Assembly: GCA_002309765.1 (NCBI GenBank)
Contig: DBXY01000001.1
Coordinates: 2,206 to 53,131 of the forward strand
From: Verrucomicrobia bacterium UBA1200
GTDB lineage: Bacteria > Verrucomicrobiota > Kiritimatiellia > RFP12 > UBA1067
Reading direction: 5' to 3'
DNA length: 50,926 nt
Made by a program: the position numbers and the translations under genes. Positions 1-8,855 of this stretch are shown piece after piece (position 1 is the first letter of the stretch; each line of letters begins with the position of its first letter). Below the pieces are notes generated by a model. The model was not told the origin of the DNA. It made no database searches and worked only from the letters and a program-made list of their open reading frames with translations.

Positions 1-2085
1 TGCGCCATGCTGCTCTCCGAAGGCGAGCATGTCTGCCGCATCGCGCAGTGTGTGCCCGGCATGAGTTTCCACGTAGGCAAGACGATCCGTCCCGAAATGT
101 TCGCATTTGCGATCCAGGACGCGCAACTTGACAGCGACTGGCTGGGGTATGACGCGGTCGAATCCGCCCGCATTGAGACGAACCCGCGCACGGGCCGTCC
201 CTCGCTGCGTACCATTAACGGCAATGAGTATTACGATATTCTCACCCTCCCGGCCACGGAGTATGTACCTTTCGCGACACTTGAAAAAGCGCTAGCCTTT
301 GCGGCGGCCGGCGGCGTGGTGGCTGGTTACGGCATCCGTCCGTGCAACACGCCAACGCGCGGCAAAACCTCAGAGGATGTCAACCGGTTGGTTGCCGATA
401 TCTTCGCCCAGCCGACCGCGCTCTTCATCGAAGGGGAGCCGACCGGGGCGCAGCTTCGCGCCGCATTCGCGCAACCCTATCCTGGTACGGATCAGCCGCT
501 TGCCGTGCGGGAACTAGACTTTGTCGATCTTTCGGCCGAGGACGGACGAATGCTCGCACTCAACCACTACGAGAAGAACGGCGACACCGTTTATTTCATC
601 GCGAACCAAGACGCCGCCCGCCGCCGCGATCTGACGGTGTGCGCGAACGTCGCGGTTGGACAGGCCGAGCTGTGGGACCCGATGCAGGGTACGGTCGAAC
701 GTCCGGTCATCGAGAACGGCCTGATCAAATTGGCGTTGGAACCTAGCCAGGCCGTATTTCTTGTGTGGCCGAAGAATCCGCGTACCGCGTTACCGGTGCG
801 GATGGAACGTCCGTCGGGCGAGATGATCGCGTTGGCTACGGAGGAGAATGTCACCCCGGTTGTGATTGATGCCGAGGAGAATTCCGTGTTGTTGTCGCTG
901 GAGGGGGCGAAATGGATCTGGCATCCGGTCAATCCCAGGGCGGAGGGCGAGGTGATGTTTCGCGCGTCCATCGATGTTTCGTCGGCGGTGGAGGCCCAAC
1001 TGATTTTCGCCTGCGACAATTCGGCGGAGGTGTTTGTGAACGGCGAGAAGGTCGCTGAGCAGAAGGATGGCGGTGCGCCGGACTATCCGGGTTGGCGCAC
1101 GCCCACCAGGGCCACGGTCACGCTGAATTCCGGCCACAATGCGATTTCTGTAAAGGCCGCGAATCCGATTCCCGGCTACGCCGGTTTTATCGCGGCGTTC
1201 ACCTGGCCGGGCGGCGCGTTTAAAACCGATGCGGCGAACTGGGAGGTCTCGCGTGACAACGGTGCCTATGTGAATGCGGGCGAGATCTGCGCCTACGGCG
1301 GTTCGCCGTGGGGGCGGTTCGTCGATGCCGGGGATAGGGATTACGTGCTGTTGTCACTGGAGGGGGCGAAATGGATCTGGCATCCGGTCAATCCCCAAGC
1401 GGAGGGTGAGGTGATGTTTCGCGCGTCCGTCGATGTTCCGTCGGCGGTGGAGGCCCAGCTGATCTTCTCCTGCGACAACGCGGCGGAGGTGTTTGTGAAC
1501 GGCCAGAAGGTCGCCGAGCAGAAAGATGGCGGCGCTCCGAACTATCCGGGCTGGCGTACGCCCACCAGGGCCAAGATCGCGCTGAATTCCGGCCACAATG
1601 CGATCTCTGTAAAGGCCGCGAATCCGATTCCGGGTTACGCCGGTTTCGTCGCGGCGTTCACTTGGCCGGGCGGCGCGTTACGGACCGATGTGGCGAACTG
1701 GGAGGTCTCGCGTGATGACGGAGCCTTTGTGAAGGCGGGTGAAGTGTGTACGTATGGCGGTTCACCATGGGGCAGGATCGGTGATAAACAGCAGATAACT
1801 TTCAGCACTTTTGCGGAGAGTGTCGCAACCGATTGTACCTTCACGTTGCCTGCGGTTAAACAGGGTGAGCGCGTCTATCTGGTCTGCGATGACGTTGCAG
1901 GCGAGAAGAGCGCGGCGGTTACGGTGAACGGCGCATTTGCGGGCGGTTTCATCGACGCGCCGTATCGCCTCGATATCACGAAATCGGTCAAGACCGGTGA
2001 AAATACCCTTCAGATGAAACCTTTCCGCGTCACGAATCCGAAAATCGTGATGATCACGAATTCGACAATCATGATTGTGAGATGA
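1..2085 (+). CDS. GH106-like secreted glycosidase, C-terminal part (5' truncated by window)
   Basis: The reading frame is open from base 1, and residues before the first ATG (7) match the interior of the next gene, so the true start lies upstream. By alignment with that paralogue about 450 N-terminal residues, including the catalytic barrel, are outside the window. What remains is the later part of the enzyme and its beta-sandwich (sugar-binding-like) region. A 153-residue module is present twice in tandem (bases 886-1344 and 1345 to about 1800), whereas the downstream paralogue has it once. Both copies begin with the same LLSLEGAKWIWHPV segment and contain a PNPIPGYAGF-type loop. Likely an exported enzyme acting on a rhamnose-containing or similar glycan; substrate is not visible. 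The last codons carry two short palindromes, and the stop overlaps an octamer repeat array. Confidence 0.8.
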   Translation, partial: CAMLLSEGEHVCRIAQCVPGMSFHVGKTIRPEMFAFAIQDAQLDSDWLGYDAVESARIETNPRTGRPSLRTINGNEYYDILTLPATEYVPFATLEKALAFAAAGGVVAGYGIRPCNTPTRGKTSEDVNRLVADIFAQPTALFIEGEPTGAQLRAAFAQPYPGTDQPLAVRELDFVDLSAEDGRMLALNHYEKNGDTVYFIANQDAARRRDLTVCANVAVGQAELWDPMQGTVERPVIENGLIKLALEPSQAVFLVWPKNPRTALPVRMERPSGEMIALATEENVTPVVIDAEENSVLLSLEGAKWIWHPVNPRAEGEVMFRASIDVSSAVEAQLIFACDNSAEVFVNGEKVAEQKDGGAPDYPGWRTPTRATVTLNSGHNAISVKAANPIPGYAGFIAAFTWPGGAFKTDAANWEVSRDNGAYVNAGEICAYGGSPWGRFVDAGDRDYVLLSLEGAKWIWHPVNPQAEGEVMFRASVDVPSAVEAQLIFSCDNAAEVFVNGQKVAEQKDGGAPNYPGWRTPTRAKIALNSGHNAISVKAANPIPGYAGFVAAFTWPGGALRTDVANWEVSRDDGAFVKAGEVCTYGGSPWGRIGDKQQITFSTFAESVATDCTFTLPAVKQGERVYLVCDDVAGEKSAAVTVNGAFAGGFIDAPYRLDITKSVKTGENTLQMKPFRVTNPKIVMITNSTIMIVR
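886..1800 (+). repeat. In-gene tandem duplication of a 153-residue domain (459-bp period)
   Basis: Two copies of a beta-sandwich module start at 886 and 1345, exactly 459 bp (153 codons) apart, and are near identical in DNA as well as protein. The related gene at 2241 has one copy, at about 4480-4920. The low divergence suggests recent unequal recombination that kept the frame. Confidence 0.9.
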
Positions 2086-2107
2086 TGGTTTGGTGGTTTG
2101 GTGGAGG
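2084..2107 (+). repeat. GGTGGTNN octamer array (3 units)
   Basis: Three consecutive 8-bp units (GATGGTTT, GGTGGTTT, GGTGGAGG) overlap the stop codon of the upstream gene. The same unit with a variable final dinucleotide recurs at 5207, 10125 and, inverted, 35836. Confidence 0.7.
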
Positions 2108-2126
2108 GAGTGACGAGTGAAAAATG

Positions 2127-2221
2127 AGGGAACAGGGAACAGATGTCTGATGTCCGAAGTCTGATGTCGTTCGCACGTCTCGTGTCTCTTGCCCTCAATG
2201 CTCAACGCTCAACCCTCAACG
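2127..2221 (+). repeat. Three heptamer tandem arrays in one intergenic space
   Basis: Bases 2127-2140 hold two copies of AGGGAAC. Bases 2142-2169 hold four units of GATGTCN, the third being GAAGTCT. Bases 2194-2221 hold four units of CTCAAYN. All have a 7-bp period and most vary only at the end of the unit. The pattern resembles the short tandemly repeated heptamers known from heterocystous cyanobacteria, but the unit sequences differ. Most of the gap between the two GH106-like genes is made of these arrays; I see no promoter there. Confidence 0.75.
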
Positions 2222-2240
2222 GTTAAGTGGAGAAGAAACG

Positions 2241-5198
2241 ATGAAACGGATGATTGGAATTACGATGGCGTTGGTGTGCGGTGTGTGTGTGGCTGATCTC
2301 ACGCAGGACTTCCGTTCGCCGCAGGGCGCGGCGCGGGAGATGACGGGACCGCTCTTCTGGCTGCATGGCACGGAGTCGGAGGCGCGATTGCGTGAATACG
2401 TCGGGCGGGTTGCCGAGAGCGGTCAGGGCATCCTCACGATCGAGTCGCGCCCGCACATCGACTGGATGCGCGACGGCTGGTGGCGCGATGTCGACATCGT
2501 ACTGGACGAGTGCAAAAAGCGCGGCGTGAAGATGATGGTCTTCGACGACTACTGGTGGCCCAGCCAGAGCATGGGCGGCAAGTACCCGATCCCGGAACAG
2601 TTCCAGTGCCGCGACATCAAAGCCGATGTTTACACAAAAGGGGCAGCTCCGGAGAAGGTGGAGAACGAAATCTGCCGGGTTGTCGCGACCGAAACCGCCA
2701 AGGGCGTGTTTCGGCTTGGTCCAGACGGCGACAAGGTCATCGTGTACTCCTGGTTCGTACCGCCGAAGGGCCGTGTGCAGGGGCTCGGCGGCTCGCAAGG
2801 GCGCAACCCGTATGTGAACGGACTGGACGAGGCGGCCGTGGATTGGTTCCTCGCCACCTACTACCAGCCGTACTACGACCGCTACAGGGCGGCGTTCGAG
2901 GATGGCACGATTCCCGGCTTTTTCTTTGACGAACCAGAGACGATGGGCGTGTGGGGACCAGCGCTTGAAAAGGAACTGGCGGCACGCGGCGAGAACATCT
3001 GCGAACTGCTGACAGCGTTCAAGTTCAAGCTCGCCGACCCCGAGGCGCAGGCGCGCGCTTCATATCGTTACTACGACGCGCGCACCGAAACGTGGGGGCG
3101 CACGATGTATGGAAGGCAGAGTTCGTGGTGCGAGAAACATGGCGTGTTCTCCAGTGGTCACTTCATGGAGCATTCTGGCGACTTCTACAGTCAGGCGATG
3201 TCCGGCGGCAACGTGATGCAGCTCATGAAGTACGTGACGGTTCCGGGGGTAGATCTCGTCGTCCGCCAGTACTACCCGCACCAGCGCGAGGACAAGGGGC
3301 GTCAGGTCGCGTTCGGGCAGATGCCGAAGTACGCCTCGTCCACTGCCCATGTCTACAACCGCCACAACGGGCTGAACTGGTGCGAGATATTCGGCGCGTA
3401 CGGTCAGGATCTCACCTATCCGCAGATGAAGTGGCTCTGCGACTGGCACCAGTCCCAAGGATGCTACTACCTCATTCCGCACTCGTTCAACCCCAAGGCG
3501 CCGTATGACACCGACTGTCCGCCCTACTTCTACAACGGCGGATACGAGCCGCGTTATCCGCTCTTCCGCGTCTGGGCCGATTACAACAACCGCTGCGCCA
3601 TGCTGCTTTCGGAAGGCGAGCACGTCTGCCGCATCGCGCAGTGCGTGCCCGGAATGAGCTTCCACGTTGGCAAGACGATCCGTCCCGAGATGTTCGCGTT
3701 CGCGATTCAGGACGCGCAGCTCGACAGCGACTGGCTGGGCTATGACGCGGTCGAATCTTCCCGCATTGAGAAGAACCCGCGTACGGGTCGTCCCGCGCTC
3801 CGCACTGCCAACGGCAAGGAACATTACGACATCCTTACCCTTCCGGCAACGGAGTATGTGCCATTCGCGACGCTCGAAAAAGCACTCGCCTTTGCGAAAG
3901 CCGGCGGTGTGGTGGTGGGTTACGGCGTGAAGCCTAGCAACACCCCGACTCGCGGCAAGACATCCGATGAGACCAAGCAACTGGTTGCGGAGATCTTTGC
4001 CCAGCCAACCTCGCTCTTCATCGAAGGCGAACCGACCGGGGCGCAACTTCGCGCCGCTCTCGCTAAACCCTATCCCGGCACAGATCAGCCGCTTGCCGTG
4101 CGCGAACTTGATTTCGTTGGACTATCGGCGGAAGACGGAAGGATGCTCGCGCTCGACCACTACGAGAAAAACGGCGACACGATTTTCTTTATCGCAAACC
4201 AGGATGCCGCCCGTAGCCGCGATCTCACCGTGCGGGCGAAAGGTGCGGCCGGACAGGCTGAGCTGTGGGACCCGATGCAGGGAACTGTTGAGCGTCCGAT
4301 AACCGAGAACGGCATGATTAAAATCGCGCTTGAACCTAGCGGGGCTGTATTCCTTGTGTGGCCGAAGAAACCTCATGTAACATTGTTGGCACGGGTGGAA
4401 CGTCCGTTGGGCAGGAGCTATGCTTTGAGTGGAAAGGAGACGGTTACCCCGGTCGTGATTGATACCGAGGAGAAGGATCCGGTGTTGTTGTCGCTGGAGG
4501 GCGCGAAGTGGATCTGGCATCCGGTCGATTCCCGTGCGCAGGGGACGGTGACCTTCCGTTCGCAAATCGAGATACCGGAGGCGGTGGAGGCCCAGCTGAT
4601 CTTTGCCTGCGATAATGCCGCCGAGGTGGTTGTAAATGACGAGAAGGTCGCGGAGCAGAAGGACGGCGGCGCACCCAGTTATCCCGGCTGGCGTACGCCC
4701 ACGCGGGTAAAGGTCGCACTGAAGGCCGGAAGCAATGCGATCATGGTCAAAGCCTCTAATCCGATTCCCGGTTTTGCCGGTTTTGTCGCGGCGTTTACTT
4801 GGAAGGGCGGTGCGTTTCAAACCGGCGCGGCGAATTGGGAGGTCACGCGGGATGACGGAACCTTTGTGAAGGCGGGCGAAGTGTGCGCGTATGGCGGTTC
4901 GCCTTGGGGTCGGTTCGGCGAAAAACAGCGGTTTACCCGCAGCACCTTCGCAGAGAGTGTTGCGACCGATTGCGCATTTACCCTGCCTGAGTTGAAGCAG
5001 GGTGAGCGCGTATATCTGGTCTGCGACGAAGTGGCGGGCGAGCAGTCTGCCGCCGTGACGGTTAATGGCGCCTACGCGGGCGGTTTTATCGGTGTGCCGT
5101 ATCGCCTTGATATCACGAAATCGGTCAAGGCGGGAGCAAACACGCTCCAAGCGAAGCCGTTCCGTCTGACGAACCCGAAGATTGTGATTGTTCGGTAA
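2241..5198 (+). CDS. Secreted GH106-like glycoside hydrolase (alpha-L-rhamnosidase-like)
   Basis: A 985-residue exported protein with a short signal peptide (residues 1-18). The start follows GGAGAAG with good spacing. The N-terminal half has the layout of the GH106 and related barrels: a PLFWLHG opening, a strand ending FDDYWWPS (about 101-108) that matches the DE..WPSG motif of the family, FFFDEPE (about 227-233) and a HFMEHSGD segment (about 307-314). D230, E231 and E310 are candidate active-site acids. The C-terminal 240 residues are a beta-sandwich module. From residue 454 onward it is a close duplicate of the truncated upstream gene, so the two arose by tandem duplication. Family assignment is by recalled motifs; substrate could be rhamnosyl or another deoxy-sugar or uronic-acid linkage. 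Confidence 0.75.
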   Translation: MKRMIGITMALVCGVCVADLTQDFRSPQGAAREMTGPLFWLHGTESEARLREYVGRVAESGQGILTIESRPHIDWMRDGWWRDVDIVLDECKKRGVKMMVFDDYWWPSQSMGGKYPIPEQFQCRDIKADVYTKGAAPEKVENEICRVVATETAKGVFRLGPDGDKVIVYSWFVPPKGRVQGLGGSQGRNPYVNGLDEAAVDWFLATYYQPYYDRYRAAFEDGTIPGFFFDEPETMGVWGPALEKELAARGENICELLTAFKFKLADPEAQARASYRYYDARTETWGRTMYGRQSSWCEKHGVFSSGHFMEHSGDFYSQAMSGGNVMQLMKYVTVPGVDLVVRQYYPHQREDKGRQVAFGQMPKYASSTAHVYNRHNGLNWCEIFGAYGQDLTYPQMKWLCDWHQSQGCYYLIPHSFNPKAPYDTDCPPYFYNGGYEPRYPLFRVWADYNNRCAMLLSEGEHVCRIAQCVPGMSFHVGKTIRPEMFAFAIQDAQLDSDWLGYDAVESSRIEKNPRTGRPALRTANGKEHYDILTLPATEYVPFATLEKALAFAKAGGVVVGYGVKPSNTPTRGKTSDETKQLVAEIFAQPTSLFIEGEPTGAQLRAALAKPYPGTDQPLAVRELDFVGLSAEDGRMLALDHYEKNGDTIFFIANQDAARSRDLTVRAKGAAGQAELWDPMQGTVERPITENGMIKIALEPSGAVFLVWPKKPHVTLLARVERPLGRSYALSGKETVTPVVIDTEEKDPVLLSLEGAKWIWHPVDSRAQGTVTFRSQIEIPEAVEAQLIFACDNAAEVVVNDEKVAEQKDGGAPSYPGWRTPTRVKVALKAGSNAIMVKASNPIPGFAGFVAAFTWKGGAFQTGAANWEVTRDDGTFVKAGEVCAYGGSPWGRFGEKQRFTRSTFAESVATDCAFTLPELKQGERVYLVCDEVAGEQSAAVTVNGAYAGGFIGVPYRLDITKSVKAGANTLQAKPFRLTNPKIVIVR

Positions 5199-5206
5199 AA
5201 GAGTTG

Positions 5207-5230
5207 GATGGTTAGGTGGTGCGGTGGTTG
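5207..5230 (+). repeat. GGTGGTNN octamer array (3 units)
   Basis: Units GATGGTTA, GGTGGTGC and GGTGGTTG follow each other directly, nine bases after the upstream stop codon. An apparent ATG at 5216 lies inside the array and is unlikely to be a true start. Confidence 0.75.
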
Positions 5231-5240
5231 GATAAAGCCT

Positions 5241-5290
5241 CAAGTCAGAAGTTCTGGGATGGCAGGTGGATGAAACAGTTTACAATGGAT
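5241..5290 (+). promoter_or_regulatory. Leader segment shared with the gene at 40018
   Basis: The sequence from CAAGTCAGAAGTTC through an ATGAAAC start region matches 39988-40040 nearly base for base, including the first codons. It may be a copied 5' untranslated region plus ribosome-binding site. Whether it still directs translation here is uncertain, because the codons after ATG 5270 do not form a signal peptide at once. Confidence 0.5.
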
Positions 5291-6982
5291 GTTGGGTGTG
5301 AGATTGCCTTTCGTAAGCAGATCCAGATGAGGCAGATAGCAACATACAAGGATTCGGTGCCGGGGCGGAGGTGTTTCCTTAATGCGGTTTTCTTTTCTTT
5401 TCTTGCGATGTCAACCGCGTTAACGTCCTCGGCTGCGATTGACATTGATCTGGGGCGTCAGCTTTTCGTGGATGACTATCTGGTCGGTGGCACGCAGGGT
5501 GTAGTGCGCGTCTACAACCATCCCGTGAAAGCATTCGACGCTCCGGTGATGTGGCCGGAGACCGATCTTGAACGCGAGGTGGATTCGGCGCGTCCATATC
5601 GTTTCGCGCCGGTGGCGGGGGCGACGAGTGGCGGTCTCTGGTGGGATCCCGTTAAAAAGGTGTTCCGCCTTTGGTACGAATCAGGCTGGATGAAGTATCT
5701 GTGCTATGCGGAGTCGAAAGACGGCGTGACATGGGAACGGAAGGATTTGGGTATCGTAAAGGGAACAAACCGTGTGTTGACGGACGCGTTGCTCGACAGC
5801 TGGAGTGTGTTTCCTGACTACGCGGCAGCGAACCCTTACGAAAACTGGCGGCTGATGGTGTCATTGGCCGGCGGCGTAACCGACAACCGTCTCTACACTT
5901 CTACGGACGGTGTCGTTTGGAAATACATAGGCAATGCGGGGCAGAGCGGTGACCGTTCGACTATGTTCTACGATCCGTTCCGGTCTAAATGGGTGTTTTC
6001 GTTGCGCGGTGGCGGTCCAGGCAAGGGTGGACGAAACCGCTCATATTGGGCATCAGAGATGTTCGGTGGTGAGTCCTGTTTGTGGAACTTTCCAGACCGT
6101 TTGTCGCGGGGGCTGCATCCAGACCTGCCGTGTCCGAAACCGTGGCTCGCAACTGATGAAAAGGATTTGCCCGATCCGTCGGTGGGCGGAAATATGCCGC
6201 AGCTTTATAACATGGATGCGGTAGCGTATGAGTCAATCCTGTTGAGTCTTTTCGAAATCCTGTATCCGCTTAAGGGTGACAACGGGGCATGCGTGAAGGC
6301 GGGACTTCCTAAGATCACTGACCTTCATTTTGCCTATTCTCGGGATGGATGGAATTTCGACCGTCCTGACCGCACGGCGGCTATTGCGGCTTCTCGGTGG
6401 GGGTCGGGAAAGTGGGATACGGGTTATCTCTCGCCGATGGGCGGCATTTGCGTTATCAAAGACGAGCGGTTGTGGTTTTACTACACGGCCATGCGCGGCG
6501 ATGCGACAGAGACGACGCCCTACTCGAACGATCCTAAGATCGGCTGGCGGCGGAACGGTATGCACTTTAACGCCTCCATCGGCGTGGCGACGCTGCGTCG
6601 CGACGGATTTGTGGGTTTGGTGGCGGACGGGCGCGGCGAGGTTATGACGAAGCCTGTGACTTTTTCCGGTGCACATCTTTTCGTAAACGCAGAGTGCCGG
6701 TTTGGCTCGCTCGCAGCCGAGGTTTTGGATGAGCAGGGGACCGTGTTGCCGGGTTTCGCGGTGGCTGATTGTCAGCCGTTGGTACGAACGGATTCTACGA
6801 AAGCGGAGATAGTTTGGCGGGGCGGCACCCTCGCGTCGCTATCGGGACGGCCTGTCTGTTTCCGTTTTAAAATGCACTGCGGCACCTTTTACAGTTTCTG
6901 GGTCGCGAAGGACGCGGACGGGAAGTCGGGCGGATATCTGGCTGCAGGAGGTCCAGCCTATAAGGGGCTTCGCGATCTTTAA
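5270..6982 (+). CDS. Secreted five-bladed propeller glycosidase-like protein (GH32/GH43 superfamily type)
   Basis: The mature protein begins with a DLGRQLFVDDYLV segment, followed by GLWWDP..KVFRLWYE and CYAESKDGVTWERK, the pattern of the GH32/43-like beta-propeller proteins common in Planctomycetes and relatives. A hydrophobic export signal ends near TSSAA. The start is uncertain. ATG 5270 matches the leader of the gene at 40018 but gives a long charged stretch before the hydrophobic core. ATG 5327 or GTG 5357 (preceded by AAGGA) would give a normal signal peptide. The catalytic acids cannot be assigned with confidence, so hydrolase activity is inferred from fold and neighbours. Confidence 0.65.
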   Translation: MKQFTMDVGCEIAFRKQIQMRQIATYKDSVPGRRCFLNAVFFSFLAMSTALTSSAAIDIDLGRQLFVDDYLVGGTQGVVRVYNHPVKAFDAPVMWPETDLEREVDSARPYRFAPVAGATSGGLWWDPVKKVFRLWYESGWMKYLCYAESKDGVTWERKDLGIVKGTNRVLTDALLDSWSVFPDYAAANPYENWRLMVSLAGGVTDNRLYTSTDGVVWKYIGNAGQSGDRSTMFYDPFRSKWVFSLRGGGPGKGGRNRSYWASEMFGGESCLWNFPDRLSRGLHPDLPCPKPWLATDEKDLPDPSVGGNMPQLYNMDAVAYESILLSLFEILYPLKGDNGACVKAGLPKITDLHFAYSRDGWNFDRPDRTAAIAASRWGSGKWDTGYLSPMGGICVIKDERLWFYYTAMRGDATETTPYSNDPKIGWRRNGMHFNASIGVATLRRDGFVGLVADGRGEVMTKPVTFSGAHLFVNAECRFGSLAAEVLDEQGTVLPGFAVADCQPLVRTDSTKAEIVWRGGTLASLSGRPVCFRFKMHCGTFYSFWVAKDADGKSGGYLAAGGPAYKGLRDL

Positions 6983-7038
6983 GGAGCAATGGCGACGAAG
7001 GTCTTTTGGTAGGTTATTGACAAGGGAGAATTGAGGAT

Positions 7039-8796
7039 ATGCGGAGATCGATTAAGTTCTGGATGGTGACGGCAGGTTTCTGTTCATGCATGACTGCATG
7101 GGCGTTCGAGTGTTCGGACGCGGTAAAAGCGAGGGCGCGGGATTTTATTGATAACGAAAAGCAATTCCACCTCGGGTTTTTGCCGACGGAACAGTCCAAC
7201 CCGATCACGGCGACATTGGAGGAGGATTTTAACCGATCCACCCTTGCGGGCGTACAGTGTCTCCAACGCGCGGACCGGCAGATTCCCATCACGATGCGTC
7301 ACGTATTCGCGGGGGAGCGGTTTGAAAAACTCGTTGCGTCAATGGAGAAGACGCTCAAGGCTCCGAAAGGCCGGATCATCTTCTCCGGATGTGGCGCGAC
7401 TGGTCGGCTTTCGATTCTGTTGGAGTCGATGTGGCGCGATTTCTTCTTCCGACGCGCTGCCGAGCTGTCTCCCGCAGAACGGGCGCTAGCCGACCGTTCG
7501 GCATCGATTATGACGGGGGGCGACTTCGCGTTAATCAAATCGGTGGAGAGCTTTGAGGATTCAATGGCTGGCGGCGAACGCCAGGCCGCCGCGCTCAATG
7601 TTGGCGAAGGGGACACCTTTGTCGCCATCACCGAGGGTGGCGAGACGTCGTCCGTCCTCGGGACGCTACGTTACGCCGCCGCTCACGGTGCTACTTGCTT
7701 CTTAGTGTTTAACAATCCCGCCGATCTGCTTCGCCGTTATCTTGACCGTTGCCGCGAAGCCATCGACAATCCGAAGGTTACGGTTCTCGATATCTACTGC
7801 GGTCCAATGTCTCTTGCCGGCTCAACGCGAATGCAGGCGACGACTTCCGAACAACTGCTCTGTTCGTGTGCGCTGGAAGCGGCGCTCGGCCGCGTTTTGC
7901 CGCGTTTCGCGAAAGAGACGGCGTCGGACTACACCGTGGCGTTTGAGAAACTGCTCTCCGCGCTCGAATCGCCGGCGGCGCGAAAGGAGATAGCCGATGC
8001 CATCGCTTATGAAAAGGCGCTCTATGCCCGGAAAGGGCGGGTAACCTATTTCGTGGACGACTGCATGCTGGATCTTTTTACCGACACAACCGAACGTTCC
8101 CCGACCTTTATGTTGCCGCCATTCCGTTCAACTGACGAGAAGAATCTGGCCCAGAGTTGGGCTTTCGTTAAGAATCCGCTTTACCCAACCCTTAAATGCT
8201 GGGACGCGCTCTTCCATCGGGAGGTGCGTTGCTTGGAATGGACGGAGGCGGATTACGCCGCGCCGGGTATGCCGCCGATGAAGGGCGGTAAGCCGCCGCT
8301 TATCGGGCGCAGTTCGCTGATGAAGTATCCGATCGGAAACGAGGATACACCAGAACGCTATACGGGATGCGAATCGGCGGCAATCATCGTCAGGGCCGGC
8401 AAGCAGGATCAGGAGTTCGAATCGGCGGCGCGTGCGCAAGCGGCGAACTATGGTACCGTTCGGCTCTTTGCGGTAACCCCCACCGATTCCTCGCCGCTTG
8501 AAATTTGGAAGCATCTCGCGGTTAAGCTAACTTTCAACACGCTTTCTACTGGCACGATGGCGGCGTCTGGTCGTGTGGCGGGGAACTGGATGAGTTGGGT
8601 TTCCATTTCAAACAAGAAGCTCATCGACCGCGGCATCCGGCTACTGGTTGAGCTGGGCGGAATCTCTTACGAGGAAGCCGCCCAACGTCTCTTTGCCGCG
8701 TCGGAGTGGGTTGAGTCGCAAGACTGGACGGGAAAGGAAACGCCTTGCGCGGTCCAGATTGCATTGAAACGGTTGAAAGACGAAGGACATCAATAA
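7039..8796 (+). CDS. Exported tandem SIS-domain protein, MurQ/GKRP-like
   Basis: 585 residues with two sugar-isomerase (SIS) modules. The first has SGCGATGRLS (about 116-125), TEGGETSS (about 198-205) and AGSTRMQATTSE (about 260-271), all diagnostic of the MurNAc-6-phosphate etherase and glucokinase-regulatory-protein group. The second half ends with NTLSTGTMAASGR and NKKLIDRG, again MurQ-like. Length fits the two-SIS GKRP form rather than the roughly 300-residue MurQ. The first 23 residues look like a cleavable signal peptide (MRRSIKF, hydrophobic core, then AWA), and the start has GGAGAATTGAGG upstream. Export is odd because SIS proteins normally bind phosphosugars in the cytoplasm. Surrounded by secreted glycosidases; substrate unknown. 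Confidence 0.75.
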   Translation: MRRSIKFWMVTAGFCSCMTAWAFECSDAVKARARDFIDNEKQFHLGFLPTEQSNPITATLEEDFNRSTLAGVQCLQRADRQIPITMRHVFAGERFEKLVASMEKTLKAPKGRIIFSGCGATGRLSILLESMWRDFFFRRAAELSPAERALADRSASIMTGGDFALIKSVESFEDSMAGGERQAAALNVGEGDTFVAITEGGETSSVLGTLRYAAAHGATCFLVFNNPADLLRRYLDRCREAIDNPKVTVLDIYCGPMSLAGSTRMQATTSEQLLCSCALEAALGRVLPRFAKETASDYTVAFEKLLSALESPAARKEIADAIAYEKALYARKGRVTYFVDDCMLDLFTDTTERSPTFMLPPFRSTDEKNLAQSWAFVKNPLYPTLKCWDALFHREVRCLEWTEADYAAPGMPPMKGGKPPLIGRSSLMKYPIGNEDTPERYTGCESAAIIVRAGKQDQEFESAARAQAANYGTVRLFAVTPTDSSPLEIWKHLAVKLTFNTLSTGTMAASGRVAGNWMSWVSISNKKLIDRGIRLLVELGGISYEEAAQRLFAASEWVESQDWTGKETPCAVQIALKRLKDEGHQ

Positions 8797-8855
8797 CAAT
8801 TAGTTATTATTGATAGCCATCGGCTTTTAATCTCTTGCTTACTAAAGGGGAAATG

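Noticed and set aside
3060..5243. Two long antisense reading frames on the - strand (about 328 and 373 codons)
   Set aside because: They mirror the codon pattern of the strong GH106-like gene, have no ribosome-binding site or recognisable domain, and are rich in arginine and histidine, as is typical of shadow frames in GC-rich genes.
8789..8814. AT-rich inverted repeat as a terminator
   Set aside because: The stem is weak, overlaps the stop codon and is not followed by a T-tract.
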